Assembly (NCBI GenBank): GCA_964540895.1 | Contig: CAZIOP010000001.1 | Coordinates: forward strand, 372,001 to 436,000 | Source of the DNA: Patescibacterium sp964540895 | Lineage (GTDB): Bacteria; Patescibacteriota; Patescibacteriia; Patescibacteriales; Patescibacteriaceae | Direction of reading: 5' to 3' | Length of the DNA: 64,000 nucleotides | Shown here: positions 1-6,989 of the stretch, in pieces | Layout: each line of letters starts with the position of its first letter | Numbering within the stretch: the first letter of the stretch is position 1 | The notes under the pieces: generated by a model | The model's input: only the letters and a program-made list of their open reading frames with translations | Told to the model about the DNA's origin: nothing | Databases searched by the model: none | Position numbers and translations under genes: made by a program

Positions 1-189
1 CTTTCTCCACCAGGTATATTTCCAGGCACCTGACGTACTTTTATAAAAACCAAATAAACGAGGGGGGAAACCCAAACCAAATTCCTCTGCTTTGGCACCA
101 AACTTGCGAGCAGCTAAAAAATGTCCAAGTTCATGGACAAAAACAAGGACTGATAAAATTAATATAAAGGCAATGATTGTTGTTGGCAT
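1..189 (-). CDS. rseP: RseP-type site-2 zinc metalloprotease, N-terminal part (cut by window edge)
   Basis: The 63 visible codons begin MPTTIIAFILILSVLVF and continue into HELGH (about residues 19-23), the zinc-binding HExxH of M50 intramembrane proteases, inside the first membrane helix. A LAARKFGAKAEEFGLGFPP stretch follows, typical of the RseP/RasP family, which cleaves membrane-anchored anti-sigma factors or signal peptides within the membrane. It lies 8 bases after frr and probably ends the holB-lipoprotein-frr transcript. The rest of the gene, with any PDZ domain and the second metal ligand, is outside the window. Confidence 0.9.
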   Translation of the reverse strand, partial: MPTTIIAFILILSVLVFVHELGHFLAARKFGAKAEEFGLGFPPRLFGFYKSTSGAWKYTWWRK

Positions 190-197
190 AGTATATG

Positions 198-752
198 TTA
201 AATAGTCATAATATCTTTTTCTTTATGATCACGTAACGACTTCAACGTGTCATTATGAGTAGTAACTGCTTCATCTAATTCTTTAATAAATCTAAACTTA
301 TCATCTTCTGACATCTCTTTGTCAGCAAACGCTTTTTCAATGGCTTGTTTTACTTCATCACGAATTTGACGAATAACAATCCGGGCTTCTTCCATCTTAG
401 TGTTTAACTTCTTAACTAAATCTTTACGATTTTCTTCTGTTAAATTTGGCACTGAAACGCGAATCTTATCCCCTTCATTAACTACACCAACTCCAAGATC
501 AGCAGCTACCAAAGCTTTTTCAATATCTTTCATTACTGTCTTATCCCACGGGGCAATTACCAAACTACGTCCATCAGCCACAGAAATATTACCAACGGCA
601 TTTAAGGCCATTTTTGAGCCATAGGCTTCAACTTCAATACCTTCAAGTATAGCGGGGTTGGCACGGCCAGTTCGCAAGACGCTCATGTCTTTTTCAAAAT
701 ATTCAATAGCTTGAGAAAATTTACTTGTACCAGCTTGTAGGAAACTATTCAT
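198..752 (-). CDS. frr: Ribosome recycling factor
   Basis: This 184-residue protein has the normal length for RRF, which works with EF-G to split the post-termination ribosome. The family signatures are present: MSVLRTGRANP near residue 23 in the long helical domain, VADGRSLVIAPWDKTVMKDIEKAL in the hinge/beta domain, and PNLTEENRKDLVK with the C-terminal three-helix bundle. It starts 4 bases after the lipoprotein gene and ends 8 bases before rseP, so it is in an operon. No SD sequence precedes the ATG. Confidence 0.97.
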   Translation of the reverse strand: MNSFLQAGTSKFSQAIEYFEKDMSVLRTGRANPAILEGIEVEAYGSKMALNAVGNISVADGRSLVIAPWDKTVMKDIEKALVAADLGVGVVNEGDKIRVSVPNLTEENRKDLVKKLNTKMEEARIVIRQIRDEVKQAIEKAFADKEMSEDDKFRFIKELDEAVTTHNDTLKSLRDHKEKDIMTI

Positions 753-756
753 ATAA

Positions 757-1821
757 TTATTTCTTTGGTATAGGTTTAGTAGTTAAGTATAGTATATTAG
801 GATCTTTTGGATCACTTAGCAAGAGGTTACCTGGTCTGGTGGTTGGTAGTTTTTTAGTTGCCCATTTTACACCACCATCAACTGAACCATAGAAAGTGGT
901 ATTAGTTACATAATACATTTCTTGCGAATTGGTTGGGTTAGTAATAACCGAATTAATAATAGCTTGTGATTCAGGTGTAATTAATTCTAACGCTACCCAT
1001 TCATCACCATTATTAGTTGATTTAAGTAATCCATAATTAGTAGCCAAAAGCATAAAACCTGGTTGAGAAGCAAGTAAGAATAAATCACGGAAGGCTAAAT
1101 TATTTTTAAAATCTTTTAACTTATCTTGGATACTTAACCATGTACTACCTTGATCAGTGGAGCGATATAAACCTTTGGAAGCAGTTGCGACAAATAATAA
1201 ACGACTATCAGATGGACTTAACACTACTTTTACTAGTGGATTCTCAAATCTATTTAACACTCGCCAGGTTTTACCACTATCAGTGGACTGAATGATTTCG
1301 CCACGACTGGTACCAATATATATAATCTTACTATCATATTGATCAATGACTAAAGCAGTGACAGTCACTGTTAAATCATTATCAAAATAGACTTGTTGCC
1401 AGGTACGCGCACAATCAATACTCTTTAACAATTTGTTAGTTGTTGTAACGTATATAACACATTTGTTAGCTGGGTCAATGGCAATGTTATTAATAAAATT
1501 ACCACGTAAGGTTTTTACTTCATTCCAGTTTTCGGCCGCATCATATGAATAGTACATTCCGCCTTCAGCCGCACTAAAATATAAGGCATTTTGATCACTA
1601 GGATCAATTACCATTGTCAATGAAGCATTGTTTGCAATACTGCCCGGTTTACCAGAACTAGTTGGTATTAATGATTTTTGCTGCCAAGTCACTCCTTTAG
1701 TTAATGATTTAAAAATACCACCATCAATCTGTTTAGTAGTCTTGTCAGAACCAATATTAATGGTACAGCCACTGACTACAAGAGTAATAAATAACAAACT
1801 AACAAGAAGGATTTTTTTCAT
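757..1821 (-). CDS. Lipoprotein with BNR/sortilin-like beta-propeller repeats
   Basis: A 354-residue exported lipoprotein. The N-terminus has a short charged start, a hydrophobic run and the lipobox VVSGC, predicting lipidation at Cys19. The body holds repeats ending in SxDxGxTW (SIDCARTWQQ, STDSGKTWRV, STDQGSTWLS, STNNGDEWVA, SVDGGVKWAT), the Asp-box pattern of BNR, Ycf48 and sortilin-type propellers. Such repeats occur in photosystem assembly factors and sialidases, but sequence alone gives no substrate here. It lies in an operon between holB and frr. Confidence 0.8.
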   Translation of the reverse strand: MKKILLVSLLFITLVVSGCTINIGSDKTTKQIDGGIFKSLTKGVTWQQKSLIPTSSGKPGSIANNASLTMVIDPSDQNALYFSAAEGGMYYSYDAAENWNEVKTLRGNFINNIAIDPANKCVIYVTTTNKLLKSIDCARTWQQVYFDNDLTVTVTALVIDQYDSKIIYIGTSRGEIIQSTDSGKTWRVLNRFENPLVKVVLSPSDSRLLFVATASKGLYRSTDQGSTWLSIQDKLKDFKNNLAFRDLFLLASQPGFMLLATNYGLLKSTNNGDEWVALELITPESQAIINSVITNPTNSQEMYYVTNTTFYGSVDGGVKWATKKLPTTRPGNLLLSDPKDPNILYLTTKPIPKK

Positions 1822-1841
1822 AGACGTTGATATAGATACTT

Positions 1842-2801
1842 TTAAGAAATATTCATAAAAGCTTGTTCTAAAACTAACTTAGAACTTACATTTGCTTCAA
1901 GGTATTTTAGTGACTCTGTTAATGATACATCAAACCGTCGTAAATCGGCTAATGAGAGTCGCCGCAAGACTTGTCGTAGCTCTTCTTCTAGAATCGTAAA
2001 GGTCACTAACTCAGGTCTATTTAAAGATAACATGATGGCGTCACGAATTCCTAAACGCCAACTTAGAATTATTTGTTTAGTTTTAGTACTAGCTTCTGTT
2101 CCCTTTATAGTGCCGAGTAATTTATGAACTAACTGCCAGCGTTCAGGTAGTGAAATAGAGACCGCTTGACAAAAGGTTCGTACTGGTAATAATCGCTCTT
2201 CTAACAATTTCTTGTCTTTAGCTAATGACCAGGCAATACCAGGTCTACCCCCTGCTAACCTAGAAAAATTTTTTGCGTGTGGTCTGGTTACTCCAATGCT
2301 TTCAATTAACCAATCATACAAAACAGTTGATGAGACTGAAGAAAAAGTAATAGTCTGACTGCGTGATCTAACAGTAGCTGGTAATAAATCAGGGGCAGTA
2401 GTTAACAAAAATATAATAACCTGGTCACGGGCGTCTTCCAATGTTTTCAACAGGGCATTAGCTGCTTCCAAACTTAAGGTTTCTGCGGATCTGACAACAC
2501 CAATTCGATAGTGCCCACCAAATGAGCTTAATGCTATCCGACCACTAAATTCTCTTACTTGCCCCACGCCAATTTCTTTGTTGTCTGGTAAGAGCTCTAA
2601 CTCCGCAATATCGGCATTATTAGTACCAATTAGTTTATCAAGAAATGACTCAAGAGCTGTAGTTTTTCCAAGCGAATCACTACCAGCTAAAATAAAAGTT
2701 CCACCTAAGGTTCCAGGGTGAATTTCCTCATAATCAAGGAGTTTATCAAAAAAACGAATAGCTCGTTCTTGTCCAATAATTGACCAATTTCGTGATGTCA
2801 T
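1842..2801 (-). CDS. holB: DNA polymerase III delta-prime-like clamp-loader subunit
   Basis: A 319-residue AAA+ protein. It has a P-loop-like GSDSLGKTT near residue 39, RIGVVRSAETLSLEAANALLKTLED (the LLKxLE motif of clamp-loader subunits) and the sensor-like ATVRSRSQTITF. It should form part of the clamp loader that places the beta clamp on DNA. The zinc-binding Cys cluster of DnaX is absent, which favours delta-prime. The start is fixed by a good promoter just upstream that leaves essentially no 5' UTR. It heads the lipoprotein-frr-rseP operon. Confidence 0.88.
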   Translation of the reverse strand: MTSRNWSIIGQERAIRFFDKLLDYEEIHPGTLGGTFILAGSDSLGKTTALESFLDKLIGTNNADIAELELLPDNKEIGVGQVREFSGRIALSSFGGHYRIGVVRSAETLSLEAANALLKTLEDARDQVIIFLLTTAPDLLPATVRSRSQTITFSSVSSTVLYDWLIESIGVTRPHAKNFSRLAGGRPGIAWSLAKDKKLLEERLLPVRTFCQAVSISLPERWQLVHKLLGTIKGTEASTKTKQIILSWRLGIRDAIMLSLNRPELVTFTILEEELRQVLRRLSLADLRRFDVSLTESLKYLEANVSSKLVLEQAFMNIS

Positions 2802-2809
2802 ACACTAAA

Positions 2810-2838
2810 AGTATATCACAGCACCAAGCACCCGCCAA
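2810..2838 (-). promoter_or_regulatory. Promoter of the holB operon (leaderless)
   Basis: On the minus strand TTGGCG (2833-2838) and TATACT (2810-2815) are separated by 17 bases, and TGA directly precedes the -10 (extended -10). Transcription would begin about 7 bases downstream, within 2 bases of the holB ATG at 2801, so the mRNA should be leaderless. Confidence 0.65.
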
Positions 2839-2857
2839 GGCAGATAAAAACTATTTT

Positions 2858-3304
2858 TTATTTAAAAAATCCTTTAATCTTGAGAAAAAAACGAGAAGCT
2901 ATACTACGTTTTTCCTTAAAGGTAATAGAGCTATTAATTACAAAGCCGAAGAGTCCCGCCACTACACCCGCGTAGAATTGAGCTGGTAAGTAAGCAACAT
3001 CAAGTATTTCTACTTGGAAAAACACTAAAGTCATGCTAATGCCTACCACTGAGATAAGGGTGGCAGTATAAAAGATAACCTGCTCTTGCAAATTATTTTT
3101 ACTATAATTCTGAAACACCCAAAGTTTTCTCAAAACAAAACTAATACAAAAACTAATCAATGAAGCTATCACAGAAGCATATAAATACCAAATTGTAGTT
3201 TTGGTAGTTAAAAGATAGAGAATAAATAATTCTACAACGGCCGCGACTGCTCCCGTAGAAACATATTTACCAAAAACAAAAATTTTACTCTTAAAAAAAT
3301 TCAT
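2858..3304 (-). CDS. GtrA-family four-helix membrane protein
   Basis: A 148-residue protein with four predicted membrane helices and the GtrA family pattern: FGKYVSTGAVAAVVELFILYLL at the start, SFVLRKLWVFQN between helices 2 and 3, and FVINSSITFKEKR at the end. GtrA proteins are thought to help move lipid-linked sugars (polyprenol-phosphate glucose and similar) across the membrane for surface glycan modification. No dedicated glycosyltransferase partner is adjacent. The C-terminal tail is rich in Lys and Phe. Confidence 0.85.
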   Translation of the reverse strand: MNFFKSKIFVFGKYVSTGAVAAVVELFILYLLTTKTTIWYLYASVIASLISFCISFVLRKLWVFQNYSKNNLQEQVIFYTATLISVVGISMTLVFFQVEILDVAYLPAQFYAGVVAGLFGFVINSSITFKEKRSIASRFFLKIKGFFK

Positions 3305-3328
3305 AACTTTATTTAACTGAACAAGAGA

Positions 3329-3748
3329 CTATCTCCACGCTCCTAAAATCAAACCAAAGATAACAAACAAAATTATTTGGTAACCAGCTTGAATAAGAAA
3401 ACGCGCCCAACAAACTTTTTTGGAATCATTATTCCACATAGCTGCTTGTGCCACGGTTGGTAAAATAAAAGCGGCACAAATCCACAAAGCATGATCAATA
3501 CCAGGCGCACCTTTAAACACAACAATGTAATAGGCTAGAACATAGGCCTGAAATAATGACATGAAGAACTGTATTGCATATAACGGACCTGCACTCTGTT
3601 GCATTTTCTTTCGTTCTTCAGCTGTCTTACTGGAAGCACCTGTAATCTCCATCCACTTTTTGCCAAACAATAGTCCATACCAAATTGAACCCAGCACCAT
3701 TGAGACTATGGCACATACCAGCACCGCCCAAAAGTTTATGTCATTCAT
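3329..3748 (-). CDS. DUF1761 family membrane protein
   Basis: A 139-residue protein with four predicted membrane helices. The opening NFWAVLVCAIVSMVLGSIWYGLLFGKKWM and the later WICAAFILPTVAQAAMWNNDSK match the DUF1761 pattern, a family of unknown function. A TATACT element at 3778-3783 on the minus strand is its likely -10 and is placed divergently to the promoter of the plus-strand gene at 3834. A GGAGG occurs upstream but lies about 18 bases from the ATG, too far for a normal SD site. Confidence 0.75.
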   Translation of the reverse strand: MNDINFWAVLVCAIVSMVLGSIWYGLLFGKKWMEITGASSKTAEERKKMQQSAGPLYAIQFFMSLFQAYVLAYYIVVFKGAPGIDHALWICAAFILPTVAQAAMWNNDSKKVCWARFLIQAGYQIILFVIFGLILGAWR

Positions 3749-3777
3749 AAAATTAGTATTAGTCCCTCCGTACTCTA

Positions 3778-3827
3778 AGTATACACCATTTAAAAAAGTG
3801 AATAAATATTAGTGAGTATGTTATACT
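3778..3827. promoter_or_regulatory. Divergent promoter pair between 3748 (-) and 3834 (+)
   Basis: On the plus strand TG-T-TATACT (3819-3827) is a perfect extended -10 whose start site falls on the ATG at 3834, predicting a leaderless mRNA. On the minus strand TATACT (rc of 3778-3783) sits 29 bases before the DUF1761 start codon. Neither has a convincing -35. Confidence 0.6.
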
Positions 3828-3833
3828 ATAGGT

Positions 3834-4235
3834 ATGAAAAATACCTTTACTCCAAACCCTAGTTCCCCTACCTATCGCATGTTAGTTTTCTGGATTGGTA
3901 TTGCTGCTACTATTGCTTATCGTTCAATTATTATTCTTGGTCATTACAGTCAAACCTCAATGGACATTGCCTGGTATATTGGTACCGTTGGTTTTATCTG
4001 GTATTTTGCTCACCGCTTTCATGTTGAAGAAAAACGCGATCGTCTGATTATGAAAACCAAGTTAATCAACAAAGTAGCTAAGCTTAAAGAATTGAAGAAC
4101 GAGGATCGCGAAGCCCTAGAATACACCTTGAAGAGTCTTATCTCAAGCAAATCTCGTTGGAACTATATTGCTATATTTATAGCATCTGGACTGGCGCTAA
4201 TATACGATATTATTATCAGAATACTTCTAAAATAA
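3834..4235 (+). CDS. Small membrane protein of unknown function
   Basis: This is the only gene I accept on the plus strand. The 133-residue product has three predicted membrane segments (about residues 15-37, 42-60 and 110-130) and a charged cytoplasmic helix between the second and third (HVEEKRDRLIMKTKLINKVAKLKEL), likely a coiled coil. I do not recognise a named family. The extended -10 at 3819-3827 places the transcription start on the ATG. A hairpin with a T6 tail follows the stop codon, and the gene faces the minus-strand gene at 4264. Confidence 0.7.
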   Translation: MKNTFTPNPSSPTYRMLVFWIGIAATIAYRSIIILGHYSQTSMDIAWYIGTVGFIWYFAHRFHVEEKRDRLIMKTKLINKVAKLKELKNEDREALEYTLKSLISSKSRWNYIAIFIASGLALIYDIIIRILLK

Positions 4236-4268
4236 TAAGCCCTTCTACATTTTGTAAAAAGGCTTATT
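4234..4268. terminator. Shared terminator between convergent genes
   Basis: AATAAGCC (4234-4241) pairs with GGCTTATT (4261-4268), with further pairing in the loop, followed by T6 on the plus strand. The right arm contains the stop codon of the minus-strand gene ending at 4264. It should end the plus-strand transcript well and the minus-strand one less well, since that side has a broken T run. Confidence 0.75.
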
Positions 4269-5214
4269 TTTTATGGTTATAATAATGATCAACGAAACCT
4301 GAACTTCGTCGAGTTCCTGTCCATAATGCAGCGCATACTTCTATCGGTTTCCAGCCTATCCACCTTGCCCATTCTTTAATATATAATTCAATGTAATCGT
4401 ACATTGCTTTTGAGGCCATTGTGTAATATACACCCCCTTTAAATGAGTAAGGCCGGTCTAGACGGAAAGCTCTTAGAATCCAGGTATCAACTACAACAAC
4501 TTCTTTATTACCAAGTAACGCTTGGTAATAATTTGATAGCTTTCGTGAATTTATTTCTCCTGTTTTTACTAACTTTTCAATATTTAAATTAACCGAAGGA
4601 AGAAAACCTTTGATTTTTTTACCTGAATTTATTAATTCATACGCTTTCTTTGCCAGTGTTAAATTGGAGTTAACACGGGTTCTTACACTTGTTATAGCTA
4701 GTAATTTATTAAATAATTCTTCATCATACTTATTAGTCTTCACAACTTCCGCAATATTTTCTCGCAACAGCTCATAATAGTTACGGTGAGTGTATCCATT
4801 AATAAAATAGCTTGTTAAATTACCATAGTATGGTAAGAAATTTTTATTTTTAATTCTAGCAAGATTTACTAAAGATTTTTTATTTTTTATCTTGGAAAAT
4901 CTCCTTTTATACCTTGTTATACCATTTAGTAGTAATCTTAAAAACTCCTCGGTATTAAAATAAATACTCTTTCCATTTTTTTCATGAGGGTTTTTTAAAA
5001 TTTTCATTGCATGTCTTTCAAGATAAGAAAAAAATTGTTTTTGCTTTTTTTGACTTGTAGCTCCAATTATATCCAAAAGTGGAAGAGGATCTAATATCTT
5101 CATTGATCTTTCAGAATTTTCAATTCCAAAACTAGCAATGACAGGGAGCAACTGAATGCCGAAACTAAACCTCTCCTCTTTATAAGGAATAGGTATTTTA
5201 ATTAATTTTTTCAA
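4264..5214 (-). CDS. Unknown protein with a HhH-GPD/phage DUF7178-like C-terminal region
   Basis: A 316-residue, Lys- and Asn-rich protein of lower GC than its neighbours. The C-terminal third (VVVDTWILRAF, then a Tyr/Ile helix, then WKPIEVCAALWTGTR) resembles the Asp-containing segment and the QAxLW-like helix of HhH-GPD glycosylase-related phage proteins, but I see no clear helix-hairpin-helix. The start is a TTG (5214) because a stop lies four codons upstream. A TTGACA promoter lies just upstream at the end of greA. It looks like an acquired gene; function is not established. Confidence 0.55.
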   Translation of the reverse strand: MKKLIKIPIPYKEERFSFGIQLLPVIASFGIENSERSMKILDPLPLLDIIGATSQKKQKQFFSYLERHAMKILKNPHEKNGKSIYFNTEEFLRLLLNGITRYKRRFSKIKNKKSLVNLARIKNKNFLPYYGNLTSYFINGYTHRNYYELLRENIAEVVKTNKYDEELFNKLLAITSVRTRVNSNLTLAKKAYELINSGKKIKGFLPSVNLNIEKLVKTGEINSRKLSNYYQALLGNKEVVVVDTWILRAFRLDRPYSFKGGVYYTMASKAMYDYIELYIKEWARWIGWKPIEVCAALWTGTRRSSGFVDHYYNHKK

Positions 5215-5251
5215 TATTTTTATTGTTTAGTTAAGGAACAAAATTTTAGTA

Positions 5252-5280
5252 ACTCTATATAAATTATACACCCTTGTCAA
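5252..5280 (-). promoter_or_regulatory. Promoter for the gene at 4264-5214
   Basis: TTGACA (rc of 5275-5280) is followed after 17 bases by TAGAGT (rc of 5252-5257); a TATAGA with a 15-base spacer is an alternative. It lies just after the greA stop codon. Confidence 0.5.
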
Positions 5281-5292
5281 ACATTAAGTTTA

Positions 5293-5793
5293 TTAACTAA
5301 TCTCAAGTATTTTAATTGATACTTTTTTGTTATTAACCTCTCGAGAAATTATTTGATTCTTAGAAGCTCCTAGTAAAACTGCACCTAAGGGAGAGTTATG
5401 AGAAATAATATTCTTAAAAGGATCAACTTCAGTTGAACCAAGAATTAGGTATGCTTTGATCATACCATCTATCTCTACAGTAACTTTTGACCCAAGCTGC
5501 ACAACATTTGTTTGAAGATTTGCCTTAATAATAATAGCTCGTTTCAGCTGAGCTTCTAAATCAAGAATTCGTTGATTAATACCTCGTAGTTTTCCCTTGG
5601 CAATCTGATAAGCGGCATTTTCTGACAAGTCCCCCATTTCTGCTAACGTTGCGACTTCTTTCATTAGTTTAAAACGACTAACTTTTTTCAGACGATCTAA
5701 TTCACTTTGCAGGGCAGTAAACTTTTCTTCCGTAATATGCGGATCAATTTTTTGTAAAGCATCTTTTTCTGACCGACGGGTAGGGACTCTCAT
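5293..5793 (-). CDS. greA: GreA/GreB-type transcript cleavage factor
   Basis: A 166-residue protein with the two GreA domains. The N-terminal coiled coil carries EVATLAEMGDLSENAAYQ, whose acidic tip (D, E in GDLSENA) enters the RNA polymerase secondary channel to stimulate cleavage of backtracked RNA. The C-terminal FKBP-like domain covers about residues 90-166 (QLGSKVTVEI, HNSPLGAVLLGA). Residues 1-18 are an extra charged start. Its ATG overlaps the stop codon of the upstream kinase gene (ATGA), suggesting translational coupling. Confidence 0.88.
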   Translation of the reverse strand: MRVPTRRSEKDALQKIDPHITEEKFTALQSELDRLKKVSRFKLMKEVATLAEMGDLSENAAYQIAKGKLRGINQRILDLEAQLKRAIIIKANLQTNVVQLGSKVTVEIDGMIKAYLILGSTEVDPFKNIISHNSPLGAVLLGASKNQIISREVNNKKVSIKILEIS

Positions 5794-6443
5794 ACAAAAA
5801 GATATTCTTTTTTAATTTCTTTAATACATTTGGCCACATCTTTTTTAAAACTAGGCTTTGAAATATCAAAAATATAGTCAAACTTGATTTTAGACAAATT
5901 TTTCTTACTATGAAGAACTTTCCTTCTGTCATAATGATTCAAGGCTTCTTGATTATCTTTAAATAACTTTCTTCCTTTCTTAGACTTAAAAACAACATTT
6001 TTTACAAACTCTTCTGGGGTGTTGATATGAATCAAAATTAAGTTACATTTTTGCTTAACACACATAATTTCCAATTTTCTTTGACCTTCTAATAGAACTG
6101 AATCAGCATCAATGGCCACACTATATCCTTGCTTAGCATATTTAAGAACTAAAAAAGCAGCGATATCTTTAGTACGCAGAAGATTATAATCTTCTTCCAT
6201 TAATATTCTTCTAATTTCATCTGTTGAAATTATCAACAAGTTCAATGGCTTACGTAATAACTTTAATACTGTTGACTTCCCTGATCCTACTAGACCTACT
6301 GGGCAAACAACAATTTGTTTTTTATTCTTCTTAGGAATAGTAAGGCTAACTATGTATTCATTAATAATTCTTTTCATCTGCCTATCAGATAAAACTTTGC
6401 CAGTAGCTTTTTCTTGTAAGGCTCTTTGGATTGGTGTGCTCAT
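5790..6443 (-). CDS. P-loop kinase-like ATPase (AAA_33/zeta-toxin-like)
   Basis: A 217-residue protein with Walker A GLVGSGKST near residue 52 followed by LLIISTDEIRRIL, the pattern of AAA_33/polynucleotide-kinase-like and zeta-toxin kinases where an Asp follows strand 2. A second conserved strand reads GYSVAIDADS. The substrate may be a nucleotide, RNA end or sugar; no antitoxin gene is next to it, so I do not call it a toxin. It overlaps greA by 4 bases. A -10-like TATTAT ends 7 bases before the ATG. Confidence 0.65.
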   Translation of the reverse strand: MSTPIQRALQEKATGKVLSDRQMKRIINEYIVSLTIPKKNKKQIVVCPVGLVGSGKSTVLKLLRKPLNLLIISTDEIRRILMEEDYNLLRTKDIAAFLVLKYAKQGYSVAIDADSVLLEGQRKLEIMCVKQKCNLILIHINTPEEFVKNVVFKSKKGRKLFKDNQEALNHYDRRKVLHSKKNLSKIKFDYIFDISKPSFKKDVAKCIKEIKKEYLFV

Positions 6444-6450
6444 AAGAGAT

Positions 6451-6479
6451 ATAATACTGCCTGCTGTATTTTTAGTCTA
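6451..6479 (-). promoter_or_regulatory. Possible leaderless promoter of the kinase-greA pair
   Basis: TAGACT (rc of 6474-6479), a 17-base gap and TATTAT (rc of 6451-6456) lie directly upstream; the predicted start would fall on the ATG at 6443. Confidence 0.4.
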
Positions 6480-6496
6480 TATTAAAAAAACAAAAA

Positions 6497-6520
6497 AACT
6501 ACTCTCAAACGAGAGTAGTT
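6497..6520 (-). terminator. Terminator of the tRNA-Tyr/rpmG/tRNA-Trp unit
   Basis: A perfect 10-bp stem, AACTACTCTC with GAGAGTAGTT and loop AAAC (read on the plus strand), is followed on the minus strand by a T-rich run. It begins 5 bases after the 3' end of tRNA-Trp. Confidence 0.88.
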
Positions 6521-6525
6521 AGCCG

Positions 6526-6596
6526 CACGGGATGAGGGAATCGGACCCCCGCTAGAGGTTTTGGAGACCCCTGTACTACCATTATACGAATCCCGC
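6526..6596 (-). tRNA. trnW: tRNA-Trp (anticodon CCA)
   Basis: The 71-base gene folds as a cloverleaf with acceptor GCGGGAT/ATCCCGT (one G-U pair), an anticodon loop reading CTCCAAA (anticodon CCA) and a T arm closed by G-C pairs. The discriminator is G, as usual for bacterial tRNA-Trp. CCA is not encoded after it (CGG follows). It is the last gene of a short unit with tRNA-Tyr and rpmG; in many bacteria secE and nusG follow at this point, but not here. Confidence 0.93.
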
Positions 6597-6619
6597 GTAT
6601 GTCCGTTGACACGGACTAT

Positions 6620-6772
6620 TTATTTGGTTTCACGATGCAAGGTATGCTTACGGGCTTTTTTCGAAAACATCATAAGTTCAAGACGACCTTTTAGGATCTT
6701 CTTGTTTTTATGAGTACGTCGAATTTCTCCAGTTTCCGTACATTGCATTTTAATCATGTTTTCTTGTGACAT
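6620..6772 (-). CDS. rpmG: 50S ribosomal protein L33, cysteine-free form
   Basis: A 50-residue open reading frame between the two tRNA genes. It contains MIKMQCTETGEIRRTHKN, then KNKKILKGRLELMMFSKKARKHTLHRETK, the bacterial L33 pattern. The two CxxC zinc pairs of the zinc form are not present (CTETG and FSKKARK replace them), so this is the zinc-free type. The first ATG is at 6772; an alternative ATG five codons later would match the common L33 start. Neither has an SD site. Confidence 0.92.
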   Translation of the reverse strand: MSQENMIKMQCTETGEIRRTHKNKKILKGRLELMMFSKKARKHTLHRETK

Positions 6773-6794
6773 ATATATGTTTACTAATAATGAT

Positions 6795-6880
6795 TGGTGG
6801 GCCGGGTAGGATTCGAACCTACGAAGGCGAAAGCCAACAGATTTACAGTCTGCCCCGGTTGACCGCTTCGGTACCGACCC
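6795..6880 (-). tRNA. trnY: tRNA-Tyr (anticodon GUA), CCA encoded
   Basis: Class II tRNA: acceptor GGGTCGG pairs with CCGGCCC, the anticodon arm is CAGA-CTGTAAA-TCTG (GTA), and a long variable arm (GGCTTTCGCC core) precedes the T arm TAGGTTCGAATCCTA. A73 and an encoded CCA (6795-6797) follow, unlike tRNA-Trp and tRNA-Thr here. It is the first gene of the unit driven by the promoter at 6919-6947. Confidence 0.95.
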
Positions 6881-6897
6881 GAAATAATAAAAAAATT

Positions 6898-6912
6898 GGC
6901 TTTTTTAAAGCC
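6898..6912 (-). terminator. Hairpin ending the 6990-8930 transcript, at +1 of tRNA-Tyr
   Basis: GGCTTT and AAAGCC form a 6-bp stem with a 3-base loop, followed on the minus strand by AA and T7. It lies between the surface-protein gene and tRNA-Tyr and starts about 6 bases after the tRNA-Tyr -10 box, so it would also be the first structure of the tRNA precursor. Confidence 0.75.
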
Positions 6913-6918
6913 CCCTCG

Positions 6919-6947
6919 ATTATGACAGAAATAAAAGGTTTTTGCAA
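6919..6947 (-). promoter_or_regulatory. Promoter of tRNA-Tyr-rpmG-tRNA-Trp
   Basis: TTGCAA (6942-6947), 17 bases, then CATAAT (rc of 6919-6924) preceded by TGT, an extended -10. A G-rich stretch follows at the expected start. Confidence 0.7.
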
Positions 6948-6989
6948 GTTCCCTAGCTAAAACTGACTATATTGAATTTAATCTCCCTG

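Noticed and set aside
5790..6443. Zeta-type toxin of a toxin-antitoxin pair
   Set aside because: The P-loop pattern fits, but the partner gene is a GreA factor and no antitoxin-like gene lies next to it.
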